A stretch of 64,000 nucleotides of DNA. Origin: Scilla litardierei. Taxonomy: Eukaryota; Streptophyta; Magnoliopsida; Asparagales; Asparagaceae. Position 1 is the first letter of the stretch. The number at the start of each line of letters is the position of its first letter. Below the pieces are notes generated by a model, which worked only from the letters and a program-made list of their open reading frames with translations, did not search any database and was not told where the DNA came from. Below, piece by piece: positions 23,137 through 33,221 of the stretch. The stretch covers positions 110,520,837 through 110,584,836 of the forward strand of contig CM061139.1 in NCBI GenBank assembly GCA_030789695.1, read 5' to 3'. The translations under genes and the position numbers were made by a program.

Positions 23137-25303
23137 CATTGCTTAATTTCGCAAAACTATCACATAATTTCGCTGAATTTTAAAAGGCTATCTCTTAGTA
23201 TAATATAATCGCAAGACTATGATGTACTTATCAAGTTTTGATAAACCAACTAACGTCAGATAACAGAGAATTGAATTGACGAAATTACTCCAACCTTTTC
23301 TCTTAAAATATTAACACCCAAGAAAACATCATAAATGTAAGTCAAAGGGCATTTTAGGCATTACCTGACACCTGACCTGTAACGGTCGCTTTTCGACCGT
23401 GTGTTTTCAGCACGTATTTTCTTTTTCGTACGCGTATTTATTGTGATCTCCTCTTGTATCCAAAACGTGCGAAGTTATATGTCGTTGTGACCCTCAGAGA
23501 GAGTAGTTATTTGTGGAATTTTTTATGAACGTCATTTCACGTGTCATTCTTCCAAGAAAATATGTCTTAACTTTTAGACTTCGACGTTTGGCTATTTATT
23601 TTTATTATCGTTTTCTGTGAACCTAGCACGTGACCAACCATTGTATTCTCGATCCTCTCGTCACCATGGTTGTCTCGATATTTTTCTTATATTTTTCGAA
23701 CACCGTTAAACTGACCTTTCACTTTAATTACGTTTAATCTATTATTAGCCCTAAGATTATTTCAAATTTCAAATCCCTAATTCAAATCTAATCTAATCTC
23801 TAGGAATCCTACATATCATATCAAATATTTCATAGTCTATTTACGACACTAAGTCTACACTCCCCTCTCACACACTCTCTCCAATCTATCCCCTAAACCC
23901 ACTCTTTTTCACCCTCCTTAGCAAACATCCCATATTATAACGCAAACATCAAACCCTAGGGTTTACACAAAACCCAGCCGCCATCTTCAAGCCCAACCAG
24001 CCGCCGCCTCTTTGCAACTCCGGCCAAGAAACAGGATCCCGCCCCGCCATCTCTACCCATGCTCAGGCTGGCCACCTTCCTCCGGTCGTTCCGATCTCCC
24101 TTCTTCTCCCTCTCCCTCTCGTCAACCTGACCCATCTTTCCGGCCACCCTCACCAACCGCCGGCTGCCCTCATCCGCTCCCCGCAACACCAAAACTCACG
24201 GCTGCCATCCTCCCAAAACTGTCATCCACCAGCACACAACCGCACGGCCACCCTTCCCACAGCAGTTGGCCACTCCTACGACAAAACTGCCGGCCTCCTC
24301 CATCAACCCACGCACAGGTCGCGCGACACCCTCCTTGCTCATGCCGTCCCCTCCTCTCGACAGCCCAGCCTCGACGCCCTCTCCTCTCAAAACTGTCAGC
24401 CTCCCTCTCCCTTTAATAGGCCGACGGCTCTTCCTGCCGCCCTATCCCAACAGCAGACCCCACCTCCCAGGCCTCCCCCTTGTCGCCAGCCACCCCCGGC
24501 TGAACCTCATCCTGGCAGTCCCCTGGTGCCCTAGGAGCCACGTCGTAGATCTCGCACACTCTCCTGACGTCGATGCTGTTACCGTTACAGTTGTCTGCTG
24601 CGTTGTGCTACTCGCAACCGAGGAAACCCAGATGTTGTACCGTTTCGCTGCGCTATCTTCAGCCGAGACGATCTCGAAACGATCCCGAGGTGATCCTTAC
24701 TGCGCTACACGCAGTCGAGGACACCGAGCTCCGCCACCGTTCCAGATCCGACGTCAGACTCGTGTACGTTCGTCGTACTAGGTTGGTCCCTCTACTCGTA
24801 GCAACCCAAACTATACGTCATTGAACCCTATAAATAAAAATCGACAACTTAACGCACTAAATTTATTTTATGCTCCTTTAAAACGTTGTGAAATCGTAGA
24901 TCGACGATCGGACTTTTTAACTGTGCACATAGGGTAGAATCGTCGGATAGGCTGAACACTCAAACTGGATTTGAAACTGATAGTGTAGCCATGATCAACT
25001 TAGAGACAACTTATAGGATTGCTAAACTGGTCCTGACACCACCCGTTGACTTGTGACAGCGGACGTTGACCGACACGCTACCCGCAACGAGGCGCTTCCG
25101 ACAGATGTTCTTCTTGCCGCCGCAGGCAAGTGCCCCAACTTGCGTAGTTACGGCCATGTCTAGGCCACTTCCTTCTTAAAATTGTAAATTGTTGAACAAG
25201 ATAACCGGACGTGAAATGATAGCGTCCGGGACCCCCTCACGATAGCCTAGACTTGACAACGAATTCTAGGAATAAATTGCTATAACTGTCATGCTAGGAA
25301 CTA

Positions 25304-25305
<2 letters not shown>

Positions 25306-25337
<32 letters not shown>
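25306..25337. repeat. (GT)16 microsatellite
   Basis: An uninterrupted TG run within the solo LTR. Confidence 0.97.
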
Positions 25338-25338
<1 letters not shown>

Positions 25339-25428
25339 ACCCCCTAGAATGAAAAGAACATACCATATTCATGTCATGCCATGTAACATCATTCACGAAA
25401 TGTCTTACACAGCTCGTGGGCAATAAGG

Positions 25429-25660
25429 CACTCTCCAAGACAGAGAGAGTGACCCCTTGTATGGATAGCCTGCGAGAACCCGGCACTCATCAAGCTAGAG
25501 TGAGTGACCGTGGAACCTGCAGGGAATAATGACACTCTCCAAGACAGAGAGAGTGATCCTTTGTACAGAACAACATACGTGAAGCTCGACACTCACCAAG
25601 CTAGAGTGAGTGACCCTGCAAACTGTGGGGATAGAGGCACTCATCAAGCTAGAGTGAGTG
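25429..25660. repeat. Array of five 23-bp imperfect hairpins
   Basis: Five short inverted repeats lie at 25429, 25484, 25533, 25590 and 25638. Two read CACTCTCCAAG...GAGAGTG and three read CACTC(A)(T/C)CAAGCTAGAGTGAGTG. They are spaced 48-57 bp apart, forming a decayed tandem repeat of about 105 bp (alternating types) inside the solo LTR. Confidence 0.85.
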
Positions 25661-26700
25661 GTCCTCGTCCAGTCTTGTCCAGTCTTGTCTTGAGCACTTG
25701 GGGTGGGGTAGGGTTGAGCGGCCACCAGGTTAGAGAGTTTGGCCACTTTCTAAGCTGAAGGCGTGAACCCTCTTGGTGTCAAGTCGCTTGATGTCACACG
25801 GTCTTGGTGTCGAGTCGCTTGGTGTCACACAGCTTGTCTAGTCTTGTCTTGTAGCCGGTAGCACACGCTACGGCTATTACCTGCCATGTTTACTTTCTGC
25901 ACAGTTTTTACTTTTCTTGCATATATGTATAAATTCCATGATGTTGCATCTTATGTAATCAACCTTAAAATGTTGTCTTTAAATTCCTTACACTTGCAGT
26001 AGAGTCTCCTCACCTTTCCCTTGTAGACTTTACCTGACATACAACTCCTTTTCTCTTGGGTGTTGTACGTCAGGTACTGAGACGGAGTACACAGACGAGC
26101 CGGCTTTACTCGAGGACTTGGAGCCGGAGGACGTTGACCCGGAGTACGTTCCAGACGAGGACCAGACCTAGAGGTTCCTTACCGTTGCTGTCTTACAGAG
26201 GTTTACTGCTTTCTAGGTTGGGTGTGTAGCACCACTTTACTTCTTGTCTAGGTTGGGTGTGTCGCACCATTAGTTTTCTTTTTCGCAGTTGTAGCCATGC
26301 TTTGGCTTCTTTTTAGACTTGATGTATTGCTGGATATTGTCTCTTTTAATAATGAATGCAAATTTCCTTTCGATTACTCTTATCTTATTGTTATGAACTT
26401 TTATATGCAAGAACCTGTAATTTAATGGTATCTCTACAGACGCTTATTGGGCCCGAGCCTTACAGCTCCGACCCATGCGGACATTCGTCTCGTCCTCGCA
26501 CCCGTTTTGGGTAGCGGGACGTGACATGACTATCGTGTGCTCACGTTAAACAAGTGGCCGTTGCGTTATGGACTTTTCTGAAACCTAAAATGAAAGTATA
26601 AAGCAGTTTTGCAATTCGATCATAAAGAGATAGTTTTTCAGGATTCAGCGCGAAAGTACAAATTAGTTTTGCAAAATTAAACCAAACATCACATGATATG

Positions 26701-27154
26701 CCAAGAGGTTACACGTATATATCGGCTTCTTGGAGTCCACGTGCAGTATGTAAAAATAGTTGTATTGACAGCTTATAATGTTCTCTTTGGTAAAACCTCA
26801 CGTGCCATTTGACATGCCCCGTTGCCATTGGAATAACACTGCATCATCCACTCGGAAGCATCATGGCCACCATACTTTTACAAGTGCAAAACCTACCTAT
26901 TATTTTCCCTAAAATAAAATATATAAAAAATCAAACCTAATATTTTACAAGCAATTCGAGCACCAACTCATGAACGTCGGCTTATCACAGCGACAATGTT
27001 TAACCCACAAAATTCCAACACAACCAATCACATGGAAAAGCTCATCAAACTCCCACATCACTCCCCTTGTCCCTATCTCAACCTAACAAACGAAACCAAT
27101 CAACAAACGAAAACCACGTCCCACTCCACACAGCATCCTGTTTCATCCAGCCTC
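26701..27154. other. Upstream region of the small gene
   Basis: No coding signal. The sequence becomes C/A-rich (about 27000-27150) toward the TATA box. It is probably the promoter region of the gene at 27201, with no other site that can be named safely. Confidence 0.5.
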
Positions 27155-27160
27155 TATAAA
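27155..27160 (+). promoter_or_regulatory. TATA box of the small GC-rich gene
   Basis: CTCTATAAACC places TATAAA 41 bp before the ATG at 27201, giving a likely transcription start near 27185 in a C/A-rich stretch. Confidence 0.7.
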
Positions 27161-27200
27161 CCCCCCACGCCCTTCCCACTCTCAAGCTTCACTACTACTC

Positions 27201-27488
27201 ATGGCATTCTTGATTCCGAGAAAGCCCTCCTCAGACTCCTCAACCCCTTGCTCGTCCTACGAGGATGACACCCCGAGCAACGTGATCACCAGCTGCCTCT
27301 ACCTCAGGCCCAAAGCCGGCGACGACGCCGACGCCGGCAGGTCCTTCGACAAGGACGCGGTGCTCCGCAGGATCCGGCACCGGAAGCGGGCGAATCGGAT
27401 CCGAGGGGCGATCCAGTCCTTCTTCGCCGCGCCCCGGGAGAGGCCGGATGATGACGGGTGGCTGGAGGATGCATTCTCGTGTCCATAG
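27201..27488 (+). CDS. Small basic plant protein, unknown function
   Basis: This intronless ORF of 95 codons is the best candidate for a resident host gene. It is much more GC-rich, especially at third codon positions, than the flanking DNA. A TATA box lies at the right distance upstream. The start ATG is in a fair context (CTCATGGC) and is the first ATG after the predicted transcription start. The product has a Ser-rich N-terminus (residues 8-20), a central acidic patch, a strongly basic block DAVLRRIRHRKRANRIRG (about residues 52-69) and a C-terminal GWLEDAFSCP. I have the impression of a family of small plant proteins with this RIRHRKR block and a terminal W..DAFS.P, but cannot name it. 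The basic block could be nuclear-targeting or nucleic-acid binding; that is inference. An overlapping frame on the minus strand (27299-27631) is a shadow. Confidence 0.7.
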   Translation: MAFLIPRKPSSDSSTPCSSYEDDTPSNVITSCLYLRPKAGDDADAGRSFDKDAVLRRIRHRKRANRIRGAIQSFFAAPRERPDDDGWLEDAFSCP

Positions 27489-28533
27489 ACCAGTGCATGT
27501 GGGTGTGTTGTAGTTTGCTGTAGAATCTTACCACTACTTGTATTGTGATTTTGGTTGATAAGGATATGCTCTACTTGGTTGGGATGTGATATTTTGTTGG
27601 TGTAGAGCTTGGACAATGTTGGAAGAAGCAAGCCTGCAGCTTATAAAATATTTGGTGTAGTTAGTTATTAATTAGTCAAGGGGTTTAGTGGATAAGCTTG
27701 CATATGTAGAGCCTGATGGGCATTGAAAGAGCCCCGCTAGTTTATTATATGTTGCAGTATTCCGAGATATGCATGGCTGACAAAAACGGAGTTGTTTAAT
27801 GTTAATGAAGATGATGTTTAAACAAGGGGATGAGAATGCGAGCTAGTTCAAAATGGTATCAAGATGCTGTATTTTTTTAACTTTTAATTTTAATTTTCTC
27901 AGAAAGAAAATCATGTAATATCTGAAAGAATATTGTCTTGTCTTCTTTTTAAGGAGAAGTCTGAGTGGAAAACCGACTAAGCTTCAGGATTCGAATAATA
28001 ATTTTATTTGTATGGTAAGGAAAACAGATTTGTTGCAACACTTATTAGTCACTGAGTGCAAGGGATTGATTTTTCTTTCATCGATGCACAGATAGCATAT
28101 ACGAACGAACACACCTAAAGCGTGGGTGAATTCTCCCATAACCCTCTCAAAGATTTTTGATTGAAGTAGTGATATGAACAAGAAAGAAGAAAGATACTAT
28201 GCTATTTGGAGAGATTTGTATGGTGTTGGCTTCAATTGAGTTGTTGAATCTCCTTGCTCTCTTCTCATATATGATAAGATGTCTGTATTGTTGACCTGCT
28301 TCAAATTCATCAATTGGGCTTGACAATGCCGTGCCAAGTTTGGCACGGCCATACAAGATTTGCGAAGTCTGTCTATTTCTGGGCAGGCTGTGACACTGTC
28401 GTGCAGGGTCTGCGAATTTTTATAGGCATGTTACACAGAAGTGATGACACGACCGTGCAAGGATAGGCATGTTACACAGGAGTGACACGGCCGTGAGATA
28501 AGAGGATGGTGTTATTAAAAATCAGATAAAGGC
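27489..28533. other. 3' flank and intergenic DNA
   Basis: The first 150 bp are probably the 3' untranslated region. Beyond about 27700 nothing is recognised. Several CACGG/CCGTG words (28325-28500) give it an LTR-like look without definable borders. Confidence 0.5.
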
Positions 28534-28821
28534 ATGGACTTATCAGTTAGCCGAGGCGAGCTAGGAACTGTCCTTAAGAGTATATTTCCGCCCCCTCAGA
28601 GTGAATACTTGATGCAAGGCAGGTCCAGCGGCTACCCTCCAAGATTCATCGGCAACGGCCTTGTAAGTGTACACTCACAGTACAAGGCTCCAGCGAGCAG
28701 CAACTATTCTTCGGTCGCAAAGGAAGATGAAGAGGTACTGCTGGTCGCCAAGAAAAAAGTGAACAGCACAACAGAACAGCAACAGGACGATTGGCAGCTA
28801 GTATGTGGAGGAAGAGAATGA
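28534..28821 (+). other. Unassigned ORF, 95 codons
   Basis: An open frame beginning MDLSVSRGELG and ending QLVCGGRE, with higher GC than its flanks. No motif is recognised, no promoter is evident, and the stretch between 28300 and 28990 has a retroelement-like character. It may be a relic of a mobile element leader or chance. Listed only because coding potential is not excluded. Confidence 0.2.
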
Positions 28822-28893
28822 TTTTTCACAATGTTGATTCTCTTGACAAGCTGAGTTTATATAGATGAAAATGTGACTGTTGGAATTCAGCCA

Positions 28894-29006
28894 TTAATGA
28901 GAAAATGGTTGTTGCAAAAATTAAACAGCGATTTAATGAAAATATGGCTGTTGAGAAATTAAACAACGATTTAATGAAAATATGGCTGTTGAGAAAAATA
29001 AAATAG
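28894..29006. repeat. ~38-bp tandem repeat, about 2.8 copies
   Basis: The unit TTAATGAAAATATGGCTGTT plus GAGAAATTAAACAACGAT recurs from 28894, 28933 and 28971. Confidence 0.85.
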
Positions 29007-29049
29007 TAATGTGCTTTTTAAATTCATTAAAGGCAAGTGGGCTAAAAAT

Positions 29050-30390
29050 ATGATGTAAAACTTGGGCACTCTACCCGTGAACCCCCCCTGCACAGGCGCG
29101 ATGCCAGTGCACACACGTTAAGGGTTTCTGTATCCGTCGCCGACATTTTCCATTCGGCCCAACCCGATTTGGGCTCGGCCCACTGCTTGGGCTCATGCGC
29201 CCACGAGCTTCCCCTTATTCCTAGCCCATATACAAGTCCAATAGCCCATTAACAAGAAGTCTATAATAAACAATGAGTTGTATATATATATATATATTCT
29301 TTTTCTTCCTCCTTGGTTTAAACACACTTAGCGTCTGTGATTGAAAACTGCAGGATCTTTCTTGCGAACTTAAGAAACATCATAGATAACATTATAACAA
29401 ACCAAAGCGTCTTGAAATAAGATTCAACCATAGGCCTAGCATGGTCAAAATAACATTGCGTACAATTACATTAATATGATTTAAAAGAGCTGTCACGAAG
29501 GTAATAATTGCTCTAGTCTTCAGTATGCTGGAACTCTACGTAATCTTCGAGCCCTGGCTCGTTCTCTGCAATAGGATCCTTAGTAGAACTCGCCATCAAG
29601 ACCTGGCGTACATTTCATAAGACAACACAAAATGAAAAGCTCGTCAGGGAGGGTTATCGGCAAATATTTCTCTATAATAGAAAGATTAGTACACATATAA
29701 AAAGAAGCATAATGAAAAGCATAAAAAGAGCATGGTGCGAGCACAATATGAGCATAGTAAGAGCATTATGAATATGATGTAGTAGCATATATAACATGAG
29801 CATAAATATGAGCATATCAAGAGCATGACGAGCATGATGTGACAGCATATATAACAGATATATAATGAATAACATGTTATAAGATGACGATGGAAATACT
29901 TTAATAAATACATGTACTAGTGCCAAGTCCATGTCTAAGGGCATAATATGTAACTAAAATGCACACTACCATCCAGTGCTCTCCATGGCGTTACTTACCG
30001 ACCCCTTCCCTTGGGTGACGGTCGAGTTACTTTTCTCCACTTAGCGTGAGTGGGGGTAGAGTCGTTATGTTGATCCAGTCACTCACATGCCCTCTATGAC
30101 AACTGGATTACCCCAATCCCATATGCCAAATAAGTGACGGGTCCATAATTCATGTTATATCAACGATAGTGTGCATATCGGTATAGTTCCACAGTCACAT
30201 GGTTTATTCCATACAAATGTATCATAACATATGCATATAGCATGTCCATAGTGTCTCACAGTTACGAGAAATACTTGCCTGACGGTTACGAGATATGTGT
30301 GCATACACGTTCGTGGCGATGCACTGGATTTCCGGTGGTCTTCGTTTATGTTTAAGGTTCATATATTATTTTATATCATTTTTATATCAT
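29050..30390 (-). repeat. Decayed LTR fragment, reverse orientation
   Basis: Part of this stretch (about 29315-29390, with GCGTCTGTG..., ...GCAGG.TCTT.CTTGC, ...CA.AGATAA) resembles 50900-50970 within the minus-strand gypsy LTR, and the general layout is similar over about 300 bp. It is therefore probably an old, truncated LTR of the same broad family. Borders are not definable and no gene is present. It includes an AGCATA-rich low-complexity tract at about 29700-29870 that generates long chance ORFs on the minus strand. Confidence 0.45.
29281..29299. repeat. (TA)n microsatellite
   Basis: About nine TA units. Confidence 0.95.
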
Positions 30391-30452
30391 TCCTCTCATA
30401 TATATATATACACACACACGTATATACACATATATCTCTCTCCCTCTCTCGT

Positions 30453-30487
<35 letters not shown>
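30391..30487. repeat. Compound microsatellite (TA)n(CA)n...(TC)n
   Basis: TATATATA, CACACACA and a long CT run end directly at the TGG target site of the CACTA element. Confidence 0.95.
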
Positions 30488-30499
30488 TGGCACTACTGG

Positions 30500-31160
30500 A
30501 AAACTTCGCATTAGCCACGGCCAAATCTGTGGCTAATACTATGAATTTCGTGGCTAAAACACATTAGCCACGGATGTTCAGAAATTCCGTGGCTAATATT
30601 CCGTGGCTAAAAATGGCGTCAAAAAAGACAAAATTTCAGTCGCTAATGGAAGCATTTTCGTGGCTAATTAGAATTAGCCACGGACAAATTGCCACGGAAT
30701 TCCGTGGCTATTAGGCCGTGGCTAATTCTAATTAGCCATGTCAATCCGTGGCTAATAAAAACTCTTTGCCACGGAAGAACTGTGGCTATTATATGTAATT
30801 CCGTGATTAGTTGTCCGTGGCTAAGGATCATTAGCCACGGTTTTACCGTGGCTAAACAAGTTTTTTGCCACGGAAGAACTGTGGCTATTATACATCTGCC
30901 ACAGAAACGTTTTCCTTGGCATATCACTATTAGCCACAGAATATCCGTTGCGAATAAAATAATTTGCCACGGCCCTACATGGCTAAAATAATCTTGCCAC
31001 AGAATTTATAAATGTGGCTAATACGTATTAGCCACGAAATGTCAGTGGCCACTATTGTATTAGCCAGAGAATATTTGTGGCTATTTGTAATTAGTCACGG
31101 TAAGAAATATTGTGGCTAATAAGTATTAGCCACGAAATGTCCGTGGCTAATATGTTTTTA
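30500..31160. repeat. Left subterminal repeat region of the CACTA element
   Basis: About 30 copies of TTAGCCACGG, CCGTGGCTAAT and close variants in both orientations (often paired head-to-head) fill these 660 bp. In CACTA elements such motifs bind the TNPA-type protein. The ORFs reported here on either strand are products of the repeat. Confidence 0.93.
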
Positions 31161-33221
31161 GTTTTTTTTTAAAAAAATCTTAAATAATTCACTTTACATC
31201 AAAACTAAAACCAAAAAACATTTCTATACAATCAAAATTCTCATATAACATCATCATCATCACATTCCAGAAAAAAGTTTCCAAACATATATAACTTTAA
31301 TCACATAACACCAAGTTTCTAAAAAGTTTCCACACACAACTTTAATCACATAACACCAAGTTTCTAAAAAGTTTCCACATACCACATCACCTTCACTCCC
31401 CTAATCTCAAAATCTAGTCAACTCTCACTCACTGCAGATCTCCACCCTCCGGGCCTCCACCCTGTTCTCTGCCTTGTGTACGCAATTCCTGAAACAAAAA
31501 TTGTATATGGGCACCCATATTCAGTATAAATGATGCATATGGAAAATAGACATATTGATTAATCGGATACAACTAAAATTAGTTTTTTAAGAAGTTTACT
31601 GAAATGAATGATAGAACATCATCCGAGCATAGGTGAAATTGAAGTCAAGAATTCTATGGCCAAAGCTTAAAACATGCTTAAAACCCATGAGGAAACCCAT
31701 GAGGCAGATCTACATGTTTTAAACAATTGCAGATCTCCTGTGCATAGGAAACCCATGAGGCAGATGACTTGTGGATAAAAAATAACTCAATAAAAGGAAG
31801 CATGCTTCAGGTAAGTTTTCTCATGATATTTTATCCAGTATAATCTATATGCCATTCTCATGATATTTTTCAATGCTTTAGGTAAGTTTTCAATGATTCC
31901 TTGCAAAGGAAGCGTGCTTGTAAATATGTTTCATTCTTTTTTTTGGTTAGAAGAAGATGATCATCCCCTTGTAATTCTTATTTTATACAGAATTCCATAG
32001 CCGGTACTGGCCTCCTTTTATACCACTGGCGGTAAGGTTACTACTTCTGTAATCATCCTCACTATGTAACAACTTGAGATATGGATTGTGGCATGTTGTC
32101 AGGTTATTTTGACTGGAGCAATGAAGCTAGAAGTAATCATCACAACAATGTGCCTAAAGGGCACCCACGATGCAGTAGTTGTTCGAGGGACAGTATCCGT
32201 GATGCCCCATAATAGCCTGTTTTGGTGATTTACTATCCAAGAAGAAGGTCCCAAGCCAATTAAAATACACCCACAATACCCAGGAGCTAAAACGGTCCCA
32301 TTTTAAGACCTAACATCGATGGAAGGTTCATCATCAAAATGCAATGTGTCGTTCAAAAACATAAAACCCCTGAACAACAGGTCTCACATCAGATTTTGAC
32401 TCGTCAGCCATACTGGCAACTTTAACCCTCCTAAAAAATCATACAATAACTAAAACACAATCCTTAATCTGTGATGCTGCCTTGAGATCACACCCTCACA
32501 ATCAAGAGCATCCATTAGAGTCCAACAACTACATACAAACTACACATTCCTACTTTGAGATTCCAGATGCATATCAAAAATAAAACCACTGTGGAAGAAG
32601 AAGATGTCGTTGGGAGTTGGTCGAAAAGGCATGGAGTTCATCTCAGAAGATGCTGAGAAATCGATGTTTTGACCTGTTAATCCTCTAAGGGTCAATTTGT
32701 TTCCATGAAATATACATGGAAAAGGGTTTCTGTGCTTAAACAGTTGGATATCTGCTCCCTTGTATTTCTTCCCTCATGAATGTTTAGGTCTTTGTTTGAT
32801 TTCATTAAAATTGGAGCTATCGGCAACCTAATAACATTCTTAATAGGTCAAATGCTTGATGGCATAGTTTCTTTCGGCCATTGGCATAAGAAAATGCATC
32901 CCTTCTTATTTTACTTGTCACACTCGATGCTCCGGTTATGTTTTGTCCAACATTTCGTGAACAAGCAAACATCCTGGAAATTCCAGAAATACGATGATAA
33001 TGTATTTGGTTTTGAAACATTCTTGTCATATATTGCTTTCTTATGGTCAATGGCAGAGCTTGATTTTTTTATCCAAGGGGATAACTATATTTTCTATCGT
33101 TTGAGTTAAGACTTAACGTCTTGAAAATTAACGAAGTGAAATTTGCCCAAAATCATATATATTTCTGGCCCACCCATACACTAACCCTGCTCCTAATTAA
33201 ATACCATTAAAGTCACATAAT
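31161..33221. other. CACTA interior without a recognised gene
   Basis: It contains a 45-bp direct duplication at about 31296-31385 (CACCAAGTTTCTAAAAAGTT) and AT-rich DNA. The plus strand from about 32101 to 32420 reads in one frame as QVILTGAMKLEVIITTMCL, then several further open blocks divided by single stops. This looks like decayed coding sequence but no family is recognised. An open frame of 109 codons at 32780-33109 is also unassigned. Confidence 0.4.

Larger units (their letters stand above)
23378..26526 (+). mobile_element. Solo LTR, 3.1 kb, TGTAACGGTC...GGGACGTGACA
   Basis: It begins TGTAACGGTC and ends GGGACGTGACA, flanked by TGACC (23373-23377) and TGACT (26527-26531), a 5-bp duplication with one difference. 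No gag or pol. It contains a GC-rich region (about 24000-24830), a (GT)n run, an array of small inverted repeats, and a stretch near 26060-26170 reading TETEYTDEPALLEDLEPEDV in one frame. The end sequence resembles, in inverted form, the gypsy LTR ends at about 50802 and 63652. A chromovirus-type gypsy origin is likely. The long ORFs at 24012-24781 are proline/serine-rich and overlap in several frames, typical of GC-rich non-coding DNA. Confidence 0.8.
23137..26700. mobile_element. Old TIR element split by a solo LTR
   Basis: About 100 bp at 23137-23240 (CATTGCTTAATTTCGCAAAA..., TATCTCTTAGTATAATATAA) is repeated in inverted form at about 26592-26700 (...GCGCGAAAGTACAAATTAG, TTTTGCAAAATTAAACC), with roughly three-quarters identity by eye. 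Removing the solo LTR at 23378-26526 brings the two arms to about 410 bp, a normal size for a non-autonomous DNA element. The outer ends are uncertain by 10-20 bp and no target duplication was found. Confidence 0.6.

Noticed and set aside
24012..24824. Overlapping plus and minus ORFs of 60-171 codons in a C-rich stretch
   Set aside because: Several frames on both strands are open at once and the products are low-complexity Pro/Ser/Arg; it is GC-rich LTR DNA, with no domain or promoter to support a gene.
29672..29944. 90-codon hydrophobic minus-strand ORF (Met/Leu/Tyr repeats)
   Set aside because: It comes from an AGCATA-type low-complexity tract; no start context or homologue.
30664..30991. 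ORFs of 87-100 codons on both strands with repeating HGRTVAI-like units
   Set aside because: They are readings of the TTAGCCACGG subterminal repeats of the CACTA element.
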